Origin: CAVXJN01 sp963762165
Lineage (GTDB): Bacteria; Pseudomonadota; Gammaproteobacteria; JASBUN01
NCBI GenBank assembly: GCA_963762165.1
Contig: CAVXJN010000003.1
Location: forward strand, 1,054,001 to 1,118,000
DNA length: 64,000 nt
Direction: 5' to 3'
The position numbers and the translations under genes were made by a program. Of the stretch, positions 20,037 to 28,786 are shown piece after piece. The notes under the pieces were generated by a model. The model was given only the letters and a program-made list of their open reading frames with translations. It did not search any database and was not told the DNA's origin. Numbering within the stretch: position 1 is the first letter of the stretch; each line of letters opens with the position of its first letter.

Positions 20037-20359
20037 GACGCGGGGCTGGCCGGGGGCGCACCGGCAGCGCACGGCAATTTATGGTATGCTGATACAGTGC
20101 TTTCGTGGCCAGAGACCGTTCATTCTGTGGTCAATCTGCCGGCCAGTTTGCTAAGGCCGATTTCAGTAGGGCGCACCCGTATTTCGGCTAGAGGCGTTCC
20201 AAGCCACGTCGGCGCTGCTCTGTTTTCCCCAGCGCCGGCCCACGAAGACGATGATTCGAACACGAAACCGGAGGCGCGCAAGCGTCGCGCCCCAAGACTT
20301 TTCCGGTCCACCCCCCGTGTTTATCGGTCCGTTTCACGGACGCTAGTAGGAGAAAATCG
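20037..20359. other. intergenic leader upstream of 91-residue gene
   Basis: A gap of 323 bases without a convincing gene. A TATGCT hexamer near 20081 could be a promoter -10, which would leave a leader of about 270 bases. Two small hairpins are visible: GGCGCG/CGCGCC at 20273-20291, and GTCCG/CGGAC at 20327-20341 directly before the ribosome binding site AGGAG. The second might affect translation of the following gene. I see no known riboswitch. Confidence 0.35.
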
Positions 20360-20635
20360 ATGTCGCAAACGAAAGCTGTTACCAGAGCGCCCTACACTGT
20401 TGCCTCGGTGGAGAAGAGCGAGCCACCCGGCGGCGACATTGAAGGACGGGACTGGTACTGCTACGTGGTTGTCAGCGGTCGTTCGACGATTACCGGATAT
20501 TGTCGGGGTTCGCGCCAGGACGCGACCTGCCGCGCCCAGGATTTCGCTGAAGACCTTAATAGCCGCATGGGCGGTGTGAAGCCCTTTGGTTGGACACCAC
20601 GCAAAAGTGCCGGCGCGCCCCAGCGCCCGCGCTGA
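20360..20635 (+). CDS. small conserved-looking hypothetical protein
   Basis: A 91-residue soluble protein that I do not recognise by family. It starts at ATG with AGGAG nine bases upstream. The middle contains the compact block WYCYVVVSGRSTITGYCRGS, which reads like a beta-hairpin domain, followed by a helix (CRAQDFAEDLNSRM) and a basic tail. It has its own leader and a strong hairpin after the stop, so it is probably a single-gene transcript. Confidence 0.65.
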   Translation: MSQTKAVTRAPYTVASVEKSEPPGGDIEGRDWYCYVVVSGRSTITGYCRGSRQDATCRAQDFAEDLNSRMGGVKPFGWTPRKSAGAPQRPR

Positions 20636-20636
20636 G

Positions 20637-20671
20637 TAGCTTTGGCAGGCGCGCGGCGCCTGCCAAAGCTA
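20637..20671 (+). terminator. 16-bp perfect hairpin
   Basis: A perfect 16-bp inverted repeat (arms 20637-20652 and 20656-20671) with a GCG loop begins one base after the stop of the 91-residue gene. There is no T run after it, so it may act as a Rho-independent-like stop or as an RNA-stabilising structure. Confidence 0.65.
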
Positions 20672-20734
20672 TGAACGAACGCCTGAAACGATGCGCTCAC
20701 GGACGACTGAACGACGTCCGGCGCGTTTCCGCGT

Positions 20735-21127
20735 ATGTCTGAAACAACCCTATTTTCCATCGTCGAATCGCCTCTGCATCCGGACTTTTCCGAGCTCTAT
20801 CAGCGTCTAGGCTGGGCCGAGTCGCGGTTCACGTCCATGCGCAAGGCGATCTCGGCCCTGCACCAGGACGTCCCCGCGGCCGTCGTCGCCGAGTTCATGT
20901 ATGGCTACGGCAACAACTATGCAGGCGTAAATATCAGCAACTTGGATGTGTTTCTCTACAGTCTGCAAAAATATGCTCCCCAGGCCCGGGTGCTGGTGTT
21001 GGTGGACAAGAGCGAGCGGCGCTACGTCGACAAGCTCAACGAGATCGTCCCGCTGCACGCCGTTCTGGTCCTGCCCGTGACGGCAGCGCAGATGGAGGTC
21101 GAGCTCGGAGCGGCGCTTTTCCGTTGA
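20735..21127 (+). CDS. conserved hypothetical protein
   Basis: A 130-residue soluble protein with the segments VAEFMYGYGNNYAGVNISNLD (about 51-71, shortened in recognition), FLYSLQKYAPQARVLVLVDK and LHAVLVLPVT. The alternation of hydrophobic strands and helices suggests an alpha/beta fold. I recall proteins with this wording as conserved unknowns in environmental proteobacteria, but no function is known to me. There is no obvious ribosome binding site before the ATG. Confidence 0.65.
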   Translation: MSETTLFSIVESPLHPDFSELYQRLGWAESRFTSMRKAISALHQDVPAAVVAEFMYGYGNNYAGVNISNLDVFLYSLQKYAPQARVLVLVDKSERRYVDKLNEIVPLHAVLVLPVTAAQMEVELGAALFR

Positions 21128-21230
21128 CGCGGCGAAGCAAGCCATTGTTATCCTTGCATACGCGTGTATGCTTGGTGAAATTTTCGCGCCCGGAGACGAC
21201 GGCGCAACATCTGGAATAAAGGATTTTGTC

Positions 21231-21876
21231 ATGAAGCAGCGTATTTACAATCTATCCAAAGGTTTCGCGGTCGCAGCGGTGATTACGCTGGGCATCGTCG
21301 GTGCCGCGCAAGCCGAAACCGCCGGCAATGCGCCGCAAGCGCCGCGCGGCCCCGCAATTGACGCCTGAACTGCAGGCGAAGGTGGAAGCCTTCCGCGAGA
21401 AGCGGACCGAGCTCATGCAATTGGGAAAGGAACTGGAAAAAATCCGCCAGGAGACGGTAACGAAGCACCCCGAGCTGAAGCAGCAGGAAGAAAAGTTCGG
21501 CAACATGGTGGCCGCAGAGATGAAGAAGAACGGCGCCACCCCCAAGGAAGATCTGGCGGAGCTGCGGACATTACAGGCCAAGCTGCGCGACCAGACGACG
21601 CCGGATTCGGATCGTCAAGCGCTTCTCATGCGTTTGCAGCGCAAGGCCCAGGAATTCGATCAGGCACGCCGGCAGGCACTGCAGAATCCGAAACTGCAGC
21701 AAGCACAGGGCAAGCTGTTGCAGGACATGGTCGCGGCGATGAAGAAGGAAAATCCGCGTACCGATGATCTGATGAAACAGATGCATCAGAAGCAGCAGGA
21801 AATGATCCAAATCCGCAACGAGGCGCAAGCCGAGCAAAGTAAATCGCAGGGTCAGAGTCCCGAGCAGAAAAAGTAG
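21231..21876 (+). pseudogene. secreted coiled-coil protein, frameshifted after signal peptide
   Basis: The ATG at 21231 encodes a signal peptide (about 28 residues, ending AAQAE), then the frame stops soon after. A second frame continues with a long, highly charged Gln/Lys/Glu-rich helical protein up to 21876. Removing one C from the CCCC run at 21350-21353 joins them into 214 residues reading R-G-P-Q-L-T-P-E-L. The mature part looks like an extended coiled coil in the periplasm. The indel lies in a homopolymer, so error is likely. No family recognised. Confidence 0.6.
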
Positions 21877-21934
21877 GCCAAGGCGCATCCACACCGCGGC
21901 GCCGTTGCCTTCGTAACCCTCAGGTTGTCGGAGA

Positions 21935-22372
21935 ATGTGGCCCGATCCGCCGGTTAGCAGTATCGCCCACGCGATTCAGTTGGCGGTGGCACCGGTATTT
22001 TTGCTGACCGGTATCGGTGCTTTGCTGGGTGTACTGTCGAGTCGTCTCAGCCGCATCATTGATCGCGCCCGGGTCTTGGAGATCGAGATGGATCCCGGGG
22101 CAGCGCGCCGGGAAACCATCGAGCAGGAGCTGCGCATCCTGTCGCGCCGCGCGCGGCTGATCAACCGTGCCATCGGATTGTCAACGGGGTGTGCGCTGCT
22201 GATCTGCACCATTATTGCCGCCGTGTTTCTCGCGACATTCACATCGTTCAACGTCTCAGTCGTGATCGCGGTGCTTTTCGTCCTGGCAATGCTGGCGCTG
22301 ATCGTCGCGTTGTCCAGTTTCCTGCGCGAAGTGTATTTGGCAACAGCGAACCTGCGTATCGGACCGTTCTGA
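21935..22372 (+). CDS. DUF2721 family membrane protein
   Basis: A 145-residue protein with three membrane helices. The N-terminal block IAHAIQLAVAPVFLLTGIGA followed by a basic amphipathic helix (RLSRIIDRARVLE) is characteristic of DUF2721 (PF11026). Function is unknown. GGAG lies just before the ATG. It converges with the ZapG-like gene, with only 21 bases between stops. Confidence 0.85.
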   Translation: MWPDPPVSSIAHAIQLAVAPVFLLTGIGALLGVLSSRLSRIIDRARVLEIEMDPGAARRETIEQELRILSRRARLINRAIGLSTGCALLICTIIAAVFLATFTSFNVSVVIAVLFVLAMLALIVALSSFLREVYLATANLRIGPF

Positions 22373-22393
22373 GGCCCGGTTGGCACGCTGGTG

Positions 22394-23029
22394 TCAATGC
22401 AGACGCGGCTTGTCTTCCGTTTCGCCTGGAGTAACGGCAGGGTCCGGCACAGAAGTCGAGTCGCGTAGTTGCGCGGCTTCCGGTCGGGGCGCGAAACTTT
22501 CCAATTCCGATTCCTCCACCGCATCGGCATCCGCTTGCCGTCCTTCCTGGACCCGGGGTTTGTCCTCTTCGGCGCTGCTCTCGGTGCTTGCCATCGTGAC
22601 CGGCGATTTCTCTGCGTCGGACGGAGTCGTTGCTTCCGCAGCCTCGACCTCGGTTCCAGCGGCAGCGGTAGTCGCGGTCGCAGGGTCGCGTTTGTGCTCC
22701 ACCATAGGCGTGTTTTCCGGTACGCGCGGGTGATGGGTGACGAGCCGGTCGCTGCATAGGGACTGGGCGCCATTGGCCAGATGCTCATAAAGGGCACCGT
22801 ATTGGCGGGTCATGTCCTGAAACAGCTCCGAGGTCCTGACGAAATGATCGTCGACGCGGTTGCGGTGGGAGTCGAACTCCTGCTGCTGGCGGGCCAGTTG
22901 TTCGCGCAGGCTGCCGGCATCCTGGTCGCGCAGGACCGCCAGATATGCCACCAGATAGCCGACGGCGAAGCCGACCGAGCCGGCTAGTATTGCCGCTGTC
23001 CAAATCCAAACCGATCCGCCGTCTGACAT
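22394..23029 (-). CDS. zapG: YhcB/ZapG-like envelope protein (DUF1043)
   Basis: A 211-residue inner membrane protein. Residues 8-30 form a membrane helix, followed by a coiled coil and the conserved block FDSHRNRVDDHFVRTSELFQ and LYEHLANGAQSLC that defines DUF1043 (YhcB, also named ZapG or LapD in different studies of division and envelope synthesis). E. coli YhcB is about 130 residues; this one carries an extra acidic, Pro/Thr/Glu-rich tail of about 100 residues that looks disordered. Confidence 0.88.
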   Translation of the reverse strand: MSDGGSVWIWTAAILAGSVGFAVGYLVAYLAVLRDQDAGSLREQLARQQQEFDSHRNRVDDHFVRTSELFQDMTRQYGALYEHLANGAQSLCSDRLVTHHPRVPENTPMVEHKRDPATATTAAAGTEVEAAEATTPSDAEKSPVTMASTESSAEEDKPRVQEGRQADADAVEESELESFAPRPEAAQLRDSTSVPDPAVTPGETEDKPRLH

Positions 23030-23133
23030 GGGATTGCTCCGCGCTGAGATTAGATACTGCCATCCTAACGAGGTTGTGCTGCCAGAGGCAAACCGCTAAA
23101 GCACAGTACAAATAGGTAATTGGCGGAACCGCC

Positions 23134-23157
23134 GATGGACGGGCGAGCCCGTCCATC
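23134..23157 (-). terminator. hairpin after CpxP/Spy-like gene
   Basis: An 11-bp perfect inverted repeat (GATGGACGGGC / GCCCGTCCATC) lies 11 bases beyond the stop of the minus-strand CpxP/Spy-like gene. No clear T run follows it. Confidence 0.5.
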
Positions 23158-23168
23158 GCGCTACCGTA

Positions 23169-23639
23169 TCAGTCGCGGTTCATGGAATGGGAATGCCGCT
23201 GGCGCTTTTCCGCCAGTTTCTGCTTTTGCTCCGGCGTCAGCACTTGCAGCATCTTGTGCATGGTTTCGGTACGCATGACGATCAGATCGGTTCGGATTTT
23301 GGCCTGCTGTTCCGCCGCGGCGCGAACCTTGCCGGCGTCGTAATCGTCGGCAGTGGCGAGTTCCCGCAGGGTCTGACGGCTGGTGCGCAGTTCCTTCATT
23401 TTTTCGCGCACCGCGGGACGCTGTTCGTAACGGATCTGGAACAACTGATCCTGCTGGGCCTCGGTGAGGTCGAGGCGCTTGAAAATGCCGTGCATGTGAC
23501 CGCCGTGCCTGCCCTCGTGGCGCTCACACCGCTGACCGTTATCGCCACCCCAGGGGCTGGCGATAACGGTGCCGGCCGTGCCCAGTCCCAGAATGCCCGC
23601 GCTCAACAGTGCGGCTATGGTTTGCTTGCGTTTGTTCAT
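23169..23639 (-). CDS. CpxP/Spy family periplasmic protein
   Basis: A 156-residue secreted protein. A signal peptide (about 1-27, ending VIAS) is followed by a His-rich segment (RHEGRHGGHMHG) and a helical body with the two LTxxQ motifs of the CpxP/Spy family: LTEAQ (about 58) and LTPEQ (about 136). Family members are periplasmic chaperones or repressors of the CpxA kinase, and the His-rich part may bind metals. It is divergent from a response regulator and kinase pair, with a CpxR-type box between them, which is the classical cpxP-cpxRA arrangement. Confidence 0.88.
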   Translation of the reverse strand: MNKRKQTIAALLSAGILGLGTAGTVIASPWGGDNGQRCERHEGRHGGHMHGIFKRLDLTEAQQDQLFQIRYEQRPAVREKMKELRTSRQTLRELATADDYDAGKVRAAAEQQAKIRTDLIVMRTETMHKMLQVLTPEQKQKLAEKRQRHSHSMNRD

Positions 23640-23747
23640 GTGTCTCTCCTCGCTATGGGAATCGTGCTTGCGGTGGCCGGTGGCTCACCTTGGCAGCGAG
23701 TATGGGCGTGGCCCATGCAAACTTGGGTCGAGGGCGTTTAAAGATAT

Positions 23748-23762
23748 GTAAAGACGGGTAAA
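23748..23762 (+). promoter_or_regulatory. CpxR-type box in cpxP/cpxR divergent promoter
   Basis: Exact GTAAA-N5-GTAAA, the CpxR consensus, 62 bases before the response regulator ATG and 109 bases before the divergent CpxP/Spy-like start. The position fits autoregulation of the locus as known in E. coli. Binding itself is inferred. Confidence 0.75.
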
Positions 23763-23823
23763 GCGCGGGTCGACGGCGCGGGGCTGTGGCACCATGTGGC
23801 GAAGGAAAAGAGAGAGGTTGAAG

Positions 23824-24513
23824 ATGAATCGCGTGCTGCTGGTCGATGACGATATCGAACTGTGCGCCATGCTGAAGGAATATCTGGAACCCGAGGGGTT
23901 CGAAGTGGACATGGCCCATGACGGCGCCCAGGGTGCCGAGCAGGCGCTGACGCGGGCTTACGACGTGGTGGTGCTCGATGTCATGCTGCCCGGGCTCGGT
24001 GGTTTCGAAGCGTTGCGCCGCATCCGCGCCGAGCGTCAGACCCCGGTGTTGATGCTTACAGCCAAGGGCGACGATGTCGATCGTATCGTCGGGCTGGAAT
24101 TGGGTGCCGACGATTACCTTCCCAAACCCTGCAACCCACGCGAGTTGGTGGCGCGCTTGCGGGCGATTCTGCGGCGCACCGCCATGCACGCGGATGCCGC
24201 TGTGCCGGGGCGCATGCTGCAGGTCGGCGAGCTGGAATTGCGCCCGGCCGAACGCATCGCCCATTGGGGGGCGCAGGCCTTGGATTTGACCAGCACCGAG
24301 TTCAATGTGCTGCAGGTGCTGGCGCAGCGCGCCGGCCAGGTGGTGACCAAGGCGCAGTTGTCCGAGCACGCCTTGGGCCGGCCACTGGAACGCTACGACC
24401 GCAGCATCGACATGCACGTGAGCAATTTGCGGCACAAGCTCGGCAACCTGGCCGACGGGCGTTCGCCCATACAGACCGTGCGCGGCGCGGGCTATCAATA
24501 CATCACCGGGTGA
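23824..24513 (+). CDS. cpxR: OmpR-family response regulator, CpxR-like
   Basis: A 229-residue two-domain regulator. The receiver domain has VDDD near the N terminus, phosphoacceptor D52 in VVLDVMLPG, the T in MLTAKGD and the K in YLPKPCNP; CpxR of E. coli uses D51. The C-terminal winged helix ends with DRSIDMHVSNLRHKLG and TVRGAGYQY, which is typical of the OmpR group. The ATG is chosen for its fit to the receiver start. The kinase gene begins three bases after the stop. The name CpxR rests on the divergent CpxP-like gene and CpxR box as well as on similarity. Confidence 0.88.
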   Translation: MNRVLLVDDDIELCAMLKEYLEPEGFEVDMAHDGAQGAEQALTRAYDVVVLDVMLPGLGGFEALRRIRAERQTPVLMLTAKGDDVDRIVGLELGADDYLPKPCNPRELVARLRAILRRTAMHADAAVPGRMLQVGELELRPAERIAHWGAQALDLTSTEFNVLQVLAQRAGQVVTKAQLSEHALGRPLERYDRSIDMHVSNLRHKLGNLADGRSPIQTVRGAGYQYITG

Positions 24514-24516
24514 GCC

Positions 24517-25863
24517 ATGGGGCGCTTGTTCTGGAAAATACTGCTGGGGTTGTGGGCGGCGCTGTTGTTGAGCGTGCTCGCCGTTGGCCTGCTGGTGCAC
24601 TGGCACGCCCAGGCGCGGATTGCGGACCTGGACGCCTTGGCGGCAGGCCCGCGCGCCGACTTCGCCGTCGCCAGCATTGCCTCGAGCCTGGGTAATGGCG
24701 GTCCCAGGGCGGTGCGTGAGTTGATCGGTCAATGGTCGGGGCGGCGCGCGTTCCCGGTGTTTGCGGTAGACGACCAAGGCCATGACCTCATGGGCCGAGC
24801 GGTGCCGGCGGAAGCCTTGGCGCTGGCCCGCGAGCGCCTTGCCAAGGGCGACCGCAGCGCCGGCGTGCGCCGCGTACAGGCACCGGACGGAAGTCGCTAC
24901 ACGTTGTTCGTTCCCAGCCTGAGCCCGGACTCCGTTCGCCACCCACGGCGCGGTGCGCGGGAAGAGCGTTTCTACGTCAATCTGGCCGGCACACTGTTGG
25001 CGAGTCTGTTGTTCAGTCTCGGGCTCGCCTGGTATCTGACCCGGCCGGTGCGGCACTTGCGCGCAGCCAGCCGGCGTCTGGCGGCAGGCGATCTCGATGT
25101 GCGCGTGGGGGGCGAAATGGGGCGCCGGCGGGATGAAATCGCCGACCTGGGCCGGGACTTCGATTTCATGGCGGCGCGGTTACAAGCCTTGGTCAACGCC
25201 CAGCGAACTCTGCTGCACGATGTTTCCCACGAGTTGCGCTCGCCGTTGGCGCGATTGCAGGTGGCGGTTGGTTTGGCGCGGCAACAGCCGGAAAAGACCG
25301 CGACCATGCTGAGCCGCATCGAACGCGAATCCGAACGTCTGGATGAACTGGTGGGCGAAGTGCTGACATTGTCGCGGCTGGAGGCCGGGGTCGCGTCGGG
25401 TACGGCAGAGTGGCTGGACCTGGTTGCGCTGCTGGAGGCGGTGGTCGAGGACGGGCGCTTCGAAGCTGCACCCGACAACCGTACTGTTACCCTGCGTGGT
25501 GATCAGGAAGTCATGGTGATGGGTCATGCGGAGTTGCTGCGCCGCGCATTCGAAAATGTGCTGCGCAACGGCATTCGCCATACCGTACCGGGAACGAGTG
25601 TGGAAGTGGAAGTAACGCGATCGGGCGCAAGCGACGCCCGGGTGTGCATTTGCGACCACGGTCCGGGGTTGGCCGAGGCCGATTTCGAATCCGTGTTCGA
25701 ACCTTTCGTTCGCAGCCGCGGTAGCGACGGTCAGGGGTATGGGCTCGGCTTGGCCATCGCCAAGCGAGCAGTGCAAGCCCACGGCGGCGAAATCAGCGTC
25801 CGCAATCGCGACGCGGGCGGTATGTGTGTCGAAGTGCGGTTGCCGGTTGTGCGTGGCGAGTAA
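24517..25863 (+). CDS. cpxA: sensor histidine kinase, CpxA-like
   Basis: A 448-residue membrane kinase. TM1 (about 8-30) and TM2 (about 150-172) flank a periplasmic sensor domain of about 120 residues; a HAMP domain follows, then HisKA with phosphoaccepting H238 in VSHELRSPLARL, and a HATPase domain with the N box (FENVLRNGIRHT), CDHGPGLAEAD and GYGLGLAIAKRAVQAHGG. It should phosphorylate the adjacent regulator in response to envelope protein stress. Co-transcribed with cpxR. Confidence 0.88.
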   Translation: MGRLFWKILLGLWAALLLSVLAVGLLVHWHAQARIADLDALAAGPRADFAVASIASSLGNGGPRAVRELIGQWSGRRAFPVFAVDDQGHDLMGRAVPAEALALARERLAKGDRSAGVRRVQAPDGSRYTLFVPSLSPDSVRHPRRGAREERFYVNLAGTLLASLLFSLGLAWYLTRPVRHLRAASRRLAAGDLDVRVGGEMGRRRDEIADLGRDFDFMAARLQALVNAQRTLLHDVSHELRSPLARLQVAVGLARQQPEKTATMLSRIERESERLDELVGEVLTLSRLEAGVASGTAEWLDLVALLEAVVEDGRFEAAPDNRTVTLRGDQEVMVMGHAELLRRAFENVLRNGIRHTVPGTSVEVEVTRSGASDARVCICDHGPGLAEADFESVFEPFVRSRGSDGQGYGLGLAIAKRAVQAHGGEISVRNRDAGGMCVEVRLPVVRGE

Positions 25864-26086
25864 GGTGGCGGGCGTGTGCGCGCCCCGGGGAGATCGGACG
25901 CCATCGCCAACCCGGCGGCGATGGCGCATCGATCCGGGATTTCGACTTGTCTGCCGCTGCCGGCCGTTCGCGGGTTGCCTGCAATGATGTTTCCGACGCA
26001 TGCGCGCGGGATTCACCCGGCTGATCCGGAATTCGTGCAGCGGCATCCGGGGCATTCACCAATGGCGCGCGGCACTGCGGGATAAA

Positions 26087-27970
26087 TTATTGTCCGCTGT
26101 GTTCCTCCAGGGACTCCCAGCGCTCGTATGCGGTTTGTAGCTGCTGTTCGATTTCACCCAGCGCTTGCTGCGTGCGTGCAATCGCGTCGGGGTCTTGGCG
26201 ATACAGTTCCGGATCGCCCATTTTTTCGTGCAGCGCTTGGCGTTCCTGCTCCATGGCCTCGATTTGTTGCGGCAGTTGCTCCAGCTCACGTTGCAACTTG
26301 TAGGAAAGTTTCTGCGGTTTGGCGGCGGGTTTTTTCGCGGCTGAATTGGATTTGGTTTCTGCCGCGGGTGGCGGAACGCGGCGGCGTTGACGCAACCAAT
26401 CCTGATAGCCGCCCACGTATTCATGGACCCGGCCCTGGCCTTCGAACACCAGCGTACTGGTGACCACATTGTCGAGAAACGCGCGGTCGTGGCTCACCAG
26501 CAAAACCGTGCCCCGGTATTCGCTCAATAGTTCTTCGAGCAGTTCCAGTGTGTCGGCGTCCAGGTCATTGGTCGGTTCGTCGAGAACCAGCACATTGGCT
26601 GGCCGGGTGAACAGCCGTGCCAGCAGCAGGCGGTTGCGCTCGCCACCGGACAAGGCCCGCACCGGTTGCCGGGCGCGGGCGGGAGTGAATAGAAAATCCT
26701 GCAGATAACTCAGCACATGGCGTGGTTCACCGTTGATCGACAAAGTGTCGCTGCCCTGGGCGATGTTCTCCTGCACTGTTTTGTCCTCTTCGAGCGTGGC
26801 GCGGTATTGGTCGAAGTACGCAACTTCCAGGTTGGTGCCACGGTCCACGCGTCCTGCCGTCGGCGCGACGTCGCCGAGCAGAAGTCTCAGCAAGGTGGTT
26901 TTGCCGGAGCCGTTGGGCCCGATGATGCCGATTTTGTCTCCGCGCAGAATCGTGGTGCTGAAATCCCGGATGACGTTGACGCCGTCATAGGCGAAGCTGG
27001 CATGCTCGGCTTCGAACACGATTTTGCCGGAGCGCTCGGCGCGCTGTACCGTGATGCGCGCCTGGCCCAGCCGTTCCCTGCGTTCGGCCCGTTCGCGACG
27101 CAGTTGTTCCAGAGCCCGAACCCGGCCTTCGTTGCGGGTTCGCCGTGCCTTGATGCCCTGGCGAATCCAGGTTTCCTCCTGCGCAAGCTTTTTGTCGAAC
27201 AGCGCGTTGCGGGTTTCTTCTTCCGCTTCGAGGGCCTGCTTGCGGGCAAGATAAGTCGCGTAATCGCCGGGAAAATCGTACAGTCCCCCGCGGTCAAGTT
27301 CGATGATGCGCGTCGCAAGGCGCTGCAGGAATGCCCGATCGTGGGTGATAAACAGCAGCGTGCCGTTCCAACCGAGCAAAAACTCTTCGAGCCAATTGAT
27401 GGCGTCGATATCGAGGTGATTGGTGGGTTCGTCCAGAAGTAGCAGATCCGGTTCCCGAACCAGGGCCTGGGCCAGCAATACGCGCCGCTTCAAACCGCCT
27501 GACAGCTCCGACAAGTCCCGCTCCGGGTCCAGCTCCAAACGTGAGAGCACGGTTTCGACCCGTTGATTCAGTTCCCAGCCGCCTGCCGCTTCGAGTTCGT
27601 GTTGGCAACGTTCGAGTTCCTGCAAACCGGCATCTCCGGTTTGATCGAGTGTATGGATTACCTGGTGATAACGTTCCAGCAGCGCACCGACTTCGCCGAG
27701 TCCCGCGGCCACGGTATGAAACACACTGCCGTTGCTGGTGCGCGGAACCTCCTGGGCCAGTTGCGCGACGCGCAGGCTCTGCGCGCGCACGATCTCGCCT
27801 TCGTCGGGCTGCGCAGTGCCGGCCATGAGACGCAGCAGCGTAGACTTGCCGGCGCCGTTGCGGCCGACCAGACAAAGGCGTTCGCCGCGTTCGATCTGGA
27901 AGCTGACGCCGTCGAGCAGGGGGGCTTCGCCGAGACTGAGGACGACATTGCGGAAAGTGAGAATTGGCAT
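26087..27970 (-). CDS. uup: ABC-F ATPase Uup
   Basis: A 627-residue soluble protein with two ABC domains: first Walker A GRNGAGKST and signature LSGGLKRR, second GPNGSGKTT and LSGGERNR, joined by the ABC-F linker rich in Arg/Glu (about 240-300). The C-terminal extension (about 540-625) is basic then coiled coil (LEQLPQQIEAMEQERQ), the DNA-binding CTD that distinguishes Uup from EttA and other ABC-F proteins. Uup acts on ribosomes and on genome stability. It has no membrane segments. Confidence 0.93.
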   Translation of the reverse strand: MPILTFRNVVLSLGEAPLLDGVSFQIERGERLCLVGRNGAGKSTLLRLMAGTAQPDEGEIVRAQSLRVAQLAQEVPRTSNGSVFHTVAAGLGEVGALLERYHQVIHTLDQTGDAGLQELERCQHELEAAGGWELNQRVETVLSRLELDPERDLSELSGGLKRRVLLAQALVREPDLLLLDEPTNHLDIDAINWLEEFLLGWNGTLLFITHDRAFLQRLATRIIELDRGGLYDFPGDYATYLARKQALEAEEETRNALFDKKLAQEETWIRQGIKARRTRNEGRVRALEQLRRERAERRERLGQARITVQRAERSGKIVFEAEHASFAYDGVNVIRDFSTTILRGDKIGIIGPNGSGKTTLLRLLLGDVAPTAGRVDRGTNLEVAYFDQYRATLEEDKTVQENIAQGSDTLSINGEPRHVLSYLQDFLFTPARARQPVRALSGGERNRLLLARLFTRPANVLVLDEPTNDLDADTLELLEELLSEYRGTVLLVSHDRAFLDNVVTSTLVFEGQGRVHEYVGGYQDWLRQRRRVPPPAAETKSNSAAKKPAAKPQKLSYKLQRELEQLPQQIEAMEQERQALHEKMGDPELYRQDPDAIARTQQALGEIEQQLQTAYERWESLEEHSGQ

Positions 27971-28552
27971 AAGGGGCTTCGATCCGGAAGGCTACATTCT
28001 ACCTGAATGTCGGCGCGTGCGGAGTTGGTTATCTGCTGCCGGCGCATCGGCTTCGGCGCCGGATTGCAGAGGGGCCTGAACCGCGCCACCGGTTCAGGCA
28101 GCATGCCGACGAACGCGTTGGAACAGGTGGCGCGGAAAATGGACGGGCGCGCGGACATGGTTTTCCGGGGCCGGCGCAGTTCGCGCACCCGGCGCAACAG
28201 CAATACCGGCCAGGGCGCGTGCCGCCGCGCAAACCACGAACATGCTCGATATAGGCTGGACGCAGCCGCAGCGTGGCTCAGCCAGGGCGTCAGGGAGCAC
28301 TCGTCGGGCACCGAGTATGCGCGCCGCCCACCAAATACGGCCAGCGCCGCGGATACCTTGTGGAACGCGCTGCAGGCCGCATGCTGACGGGACGGTGCCG
28401 GGTCGAACAACGGATTGCCGGCGCTCAGGCTCAGCTACGCCCAGGCAGGATCGGACGGGGATTGCAGCGGCAGAGCAGACGATACTGATTCGGCGGCGAT
28501 GGCCTACGCTTGATGCGGACGGTCAAAACTTTCGTTATGGAGGATGCTCGCC
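27971..28552. other. intergenic region without a convincing gene
   Basis: A gap of about 580 bases between the divergent uup and chaB genes. The open frames in it have low-complexity, shadow-like composition and no ribosome binding site. It includes a 10-bp perfect inverted repeat at 28074-28099. A short frame with a hydrophobic stretch exists on the minus strand but I could not support it. Confidence 0.4.
28074..28099. repeat. 10-bp inverted repeat
   Basis: GCCTGAACCG and CGGTTCAGGC face each other around a 6-base spacer within the uup-chaB gap. It could be a regulator site or an RNA hairpin in the uup leader; nothing else marks its role. Confidence 0.45.
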
Positions 28553-28759
28553 ATGCCCTATGAAACGATCGCCGATCTTCCCGATTCGGTGCGCGAGCAC
28601 CTGCCGGAAAATGCCCAGAAGATTTACAAGGAAGCGTTCAACAATGCCTGGCACGAATATGCTTCGCGGGACGATCGCGAAGCGACGGCTCACAAAGTAG
28701 CCTGGTCCGCAGTGAAGCAGGACTACGAAAAAAGTGGGGATCGCTGGGTCAAGAAATAG
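28553..28759 (+). CDS. chaB: ChaB family protein
   Basis: A 68-residue protein matching the ChaB family (PF06150): it begins MPYETIADLPDSVREHLP, then QKIYKEAFNNAWHEY and ends AWSAVKQDYEKSGDRWVKK. ChaB was named from a cation transport locus in E. coli but its real role is uncertain. A strong GGAGG nine bases upstream fixes the ATG at 28553. It converges with the hypothetical gene at 28778. Confidence 0.93.
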   Translation: MPYETIADLPDSVREHLPENAQKIYKEAFNNAWHEYASRDDREATAHKVAWSAVKQDYEKSGDRWVKK

Positions 28760-28786
28760 CGCCGGCCGGAGGCAGGGTCACGGCGC
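28759..28786. terminator. short hairpin between convergent genes
   Basis: GCGCCG and CGGCGC form a 6-bp stem around 16 bases, overlapping the ends of chaB and the convergent hypothetical gene. It is a weak candidate terminator without a T run. Confidence 0.3.

Noticed and set aside
27658..28410. A 250-codon minus-strand frame overlapping the start of uup
   Set aside because: It overlaps the Uup P-loop in another frame and its upstream part has no coding character.
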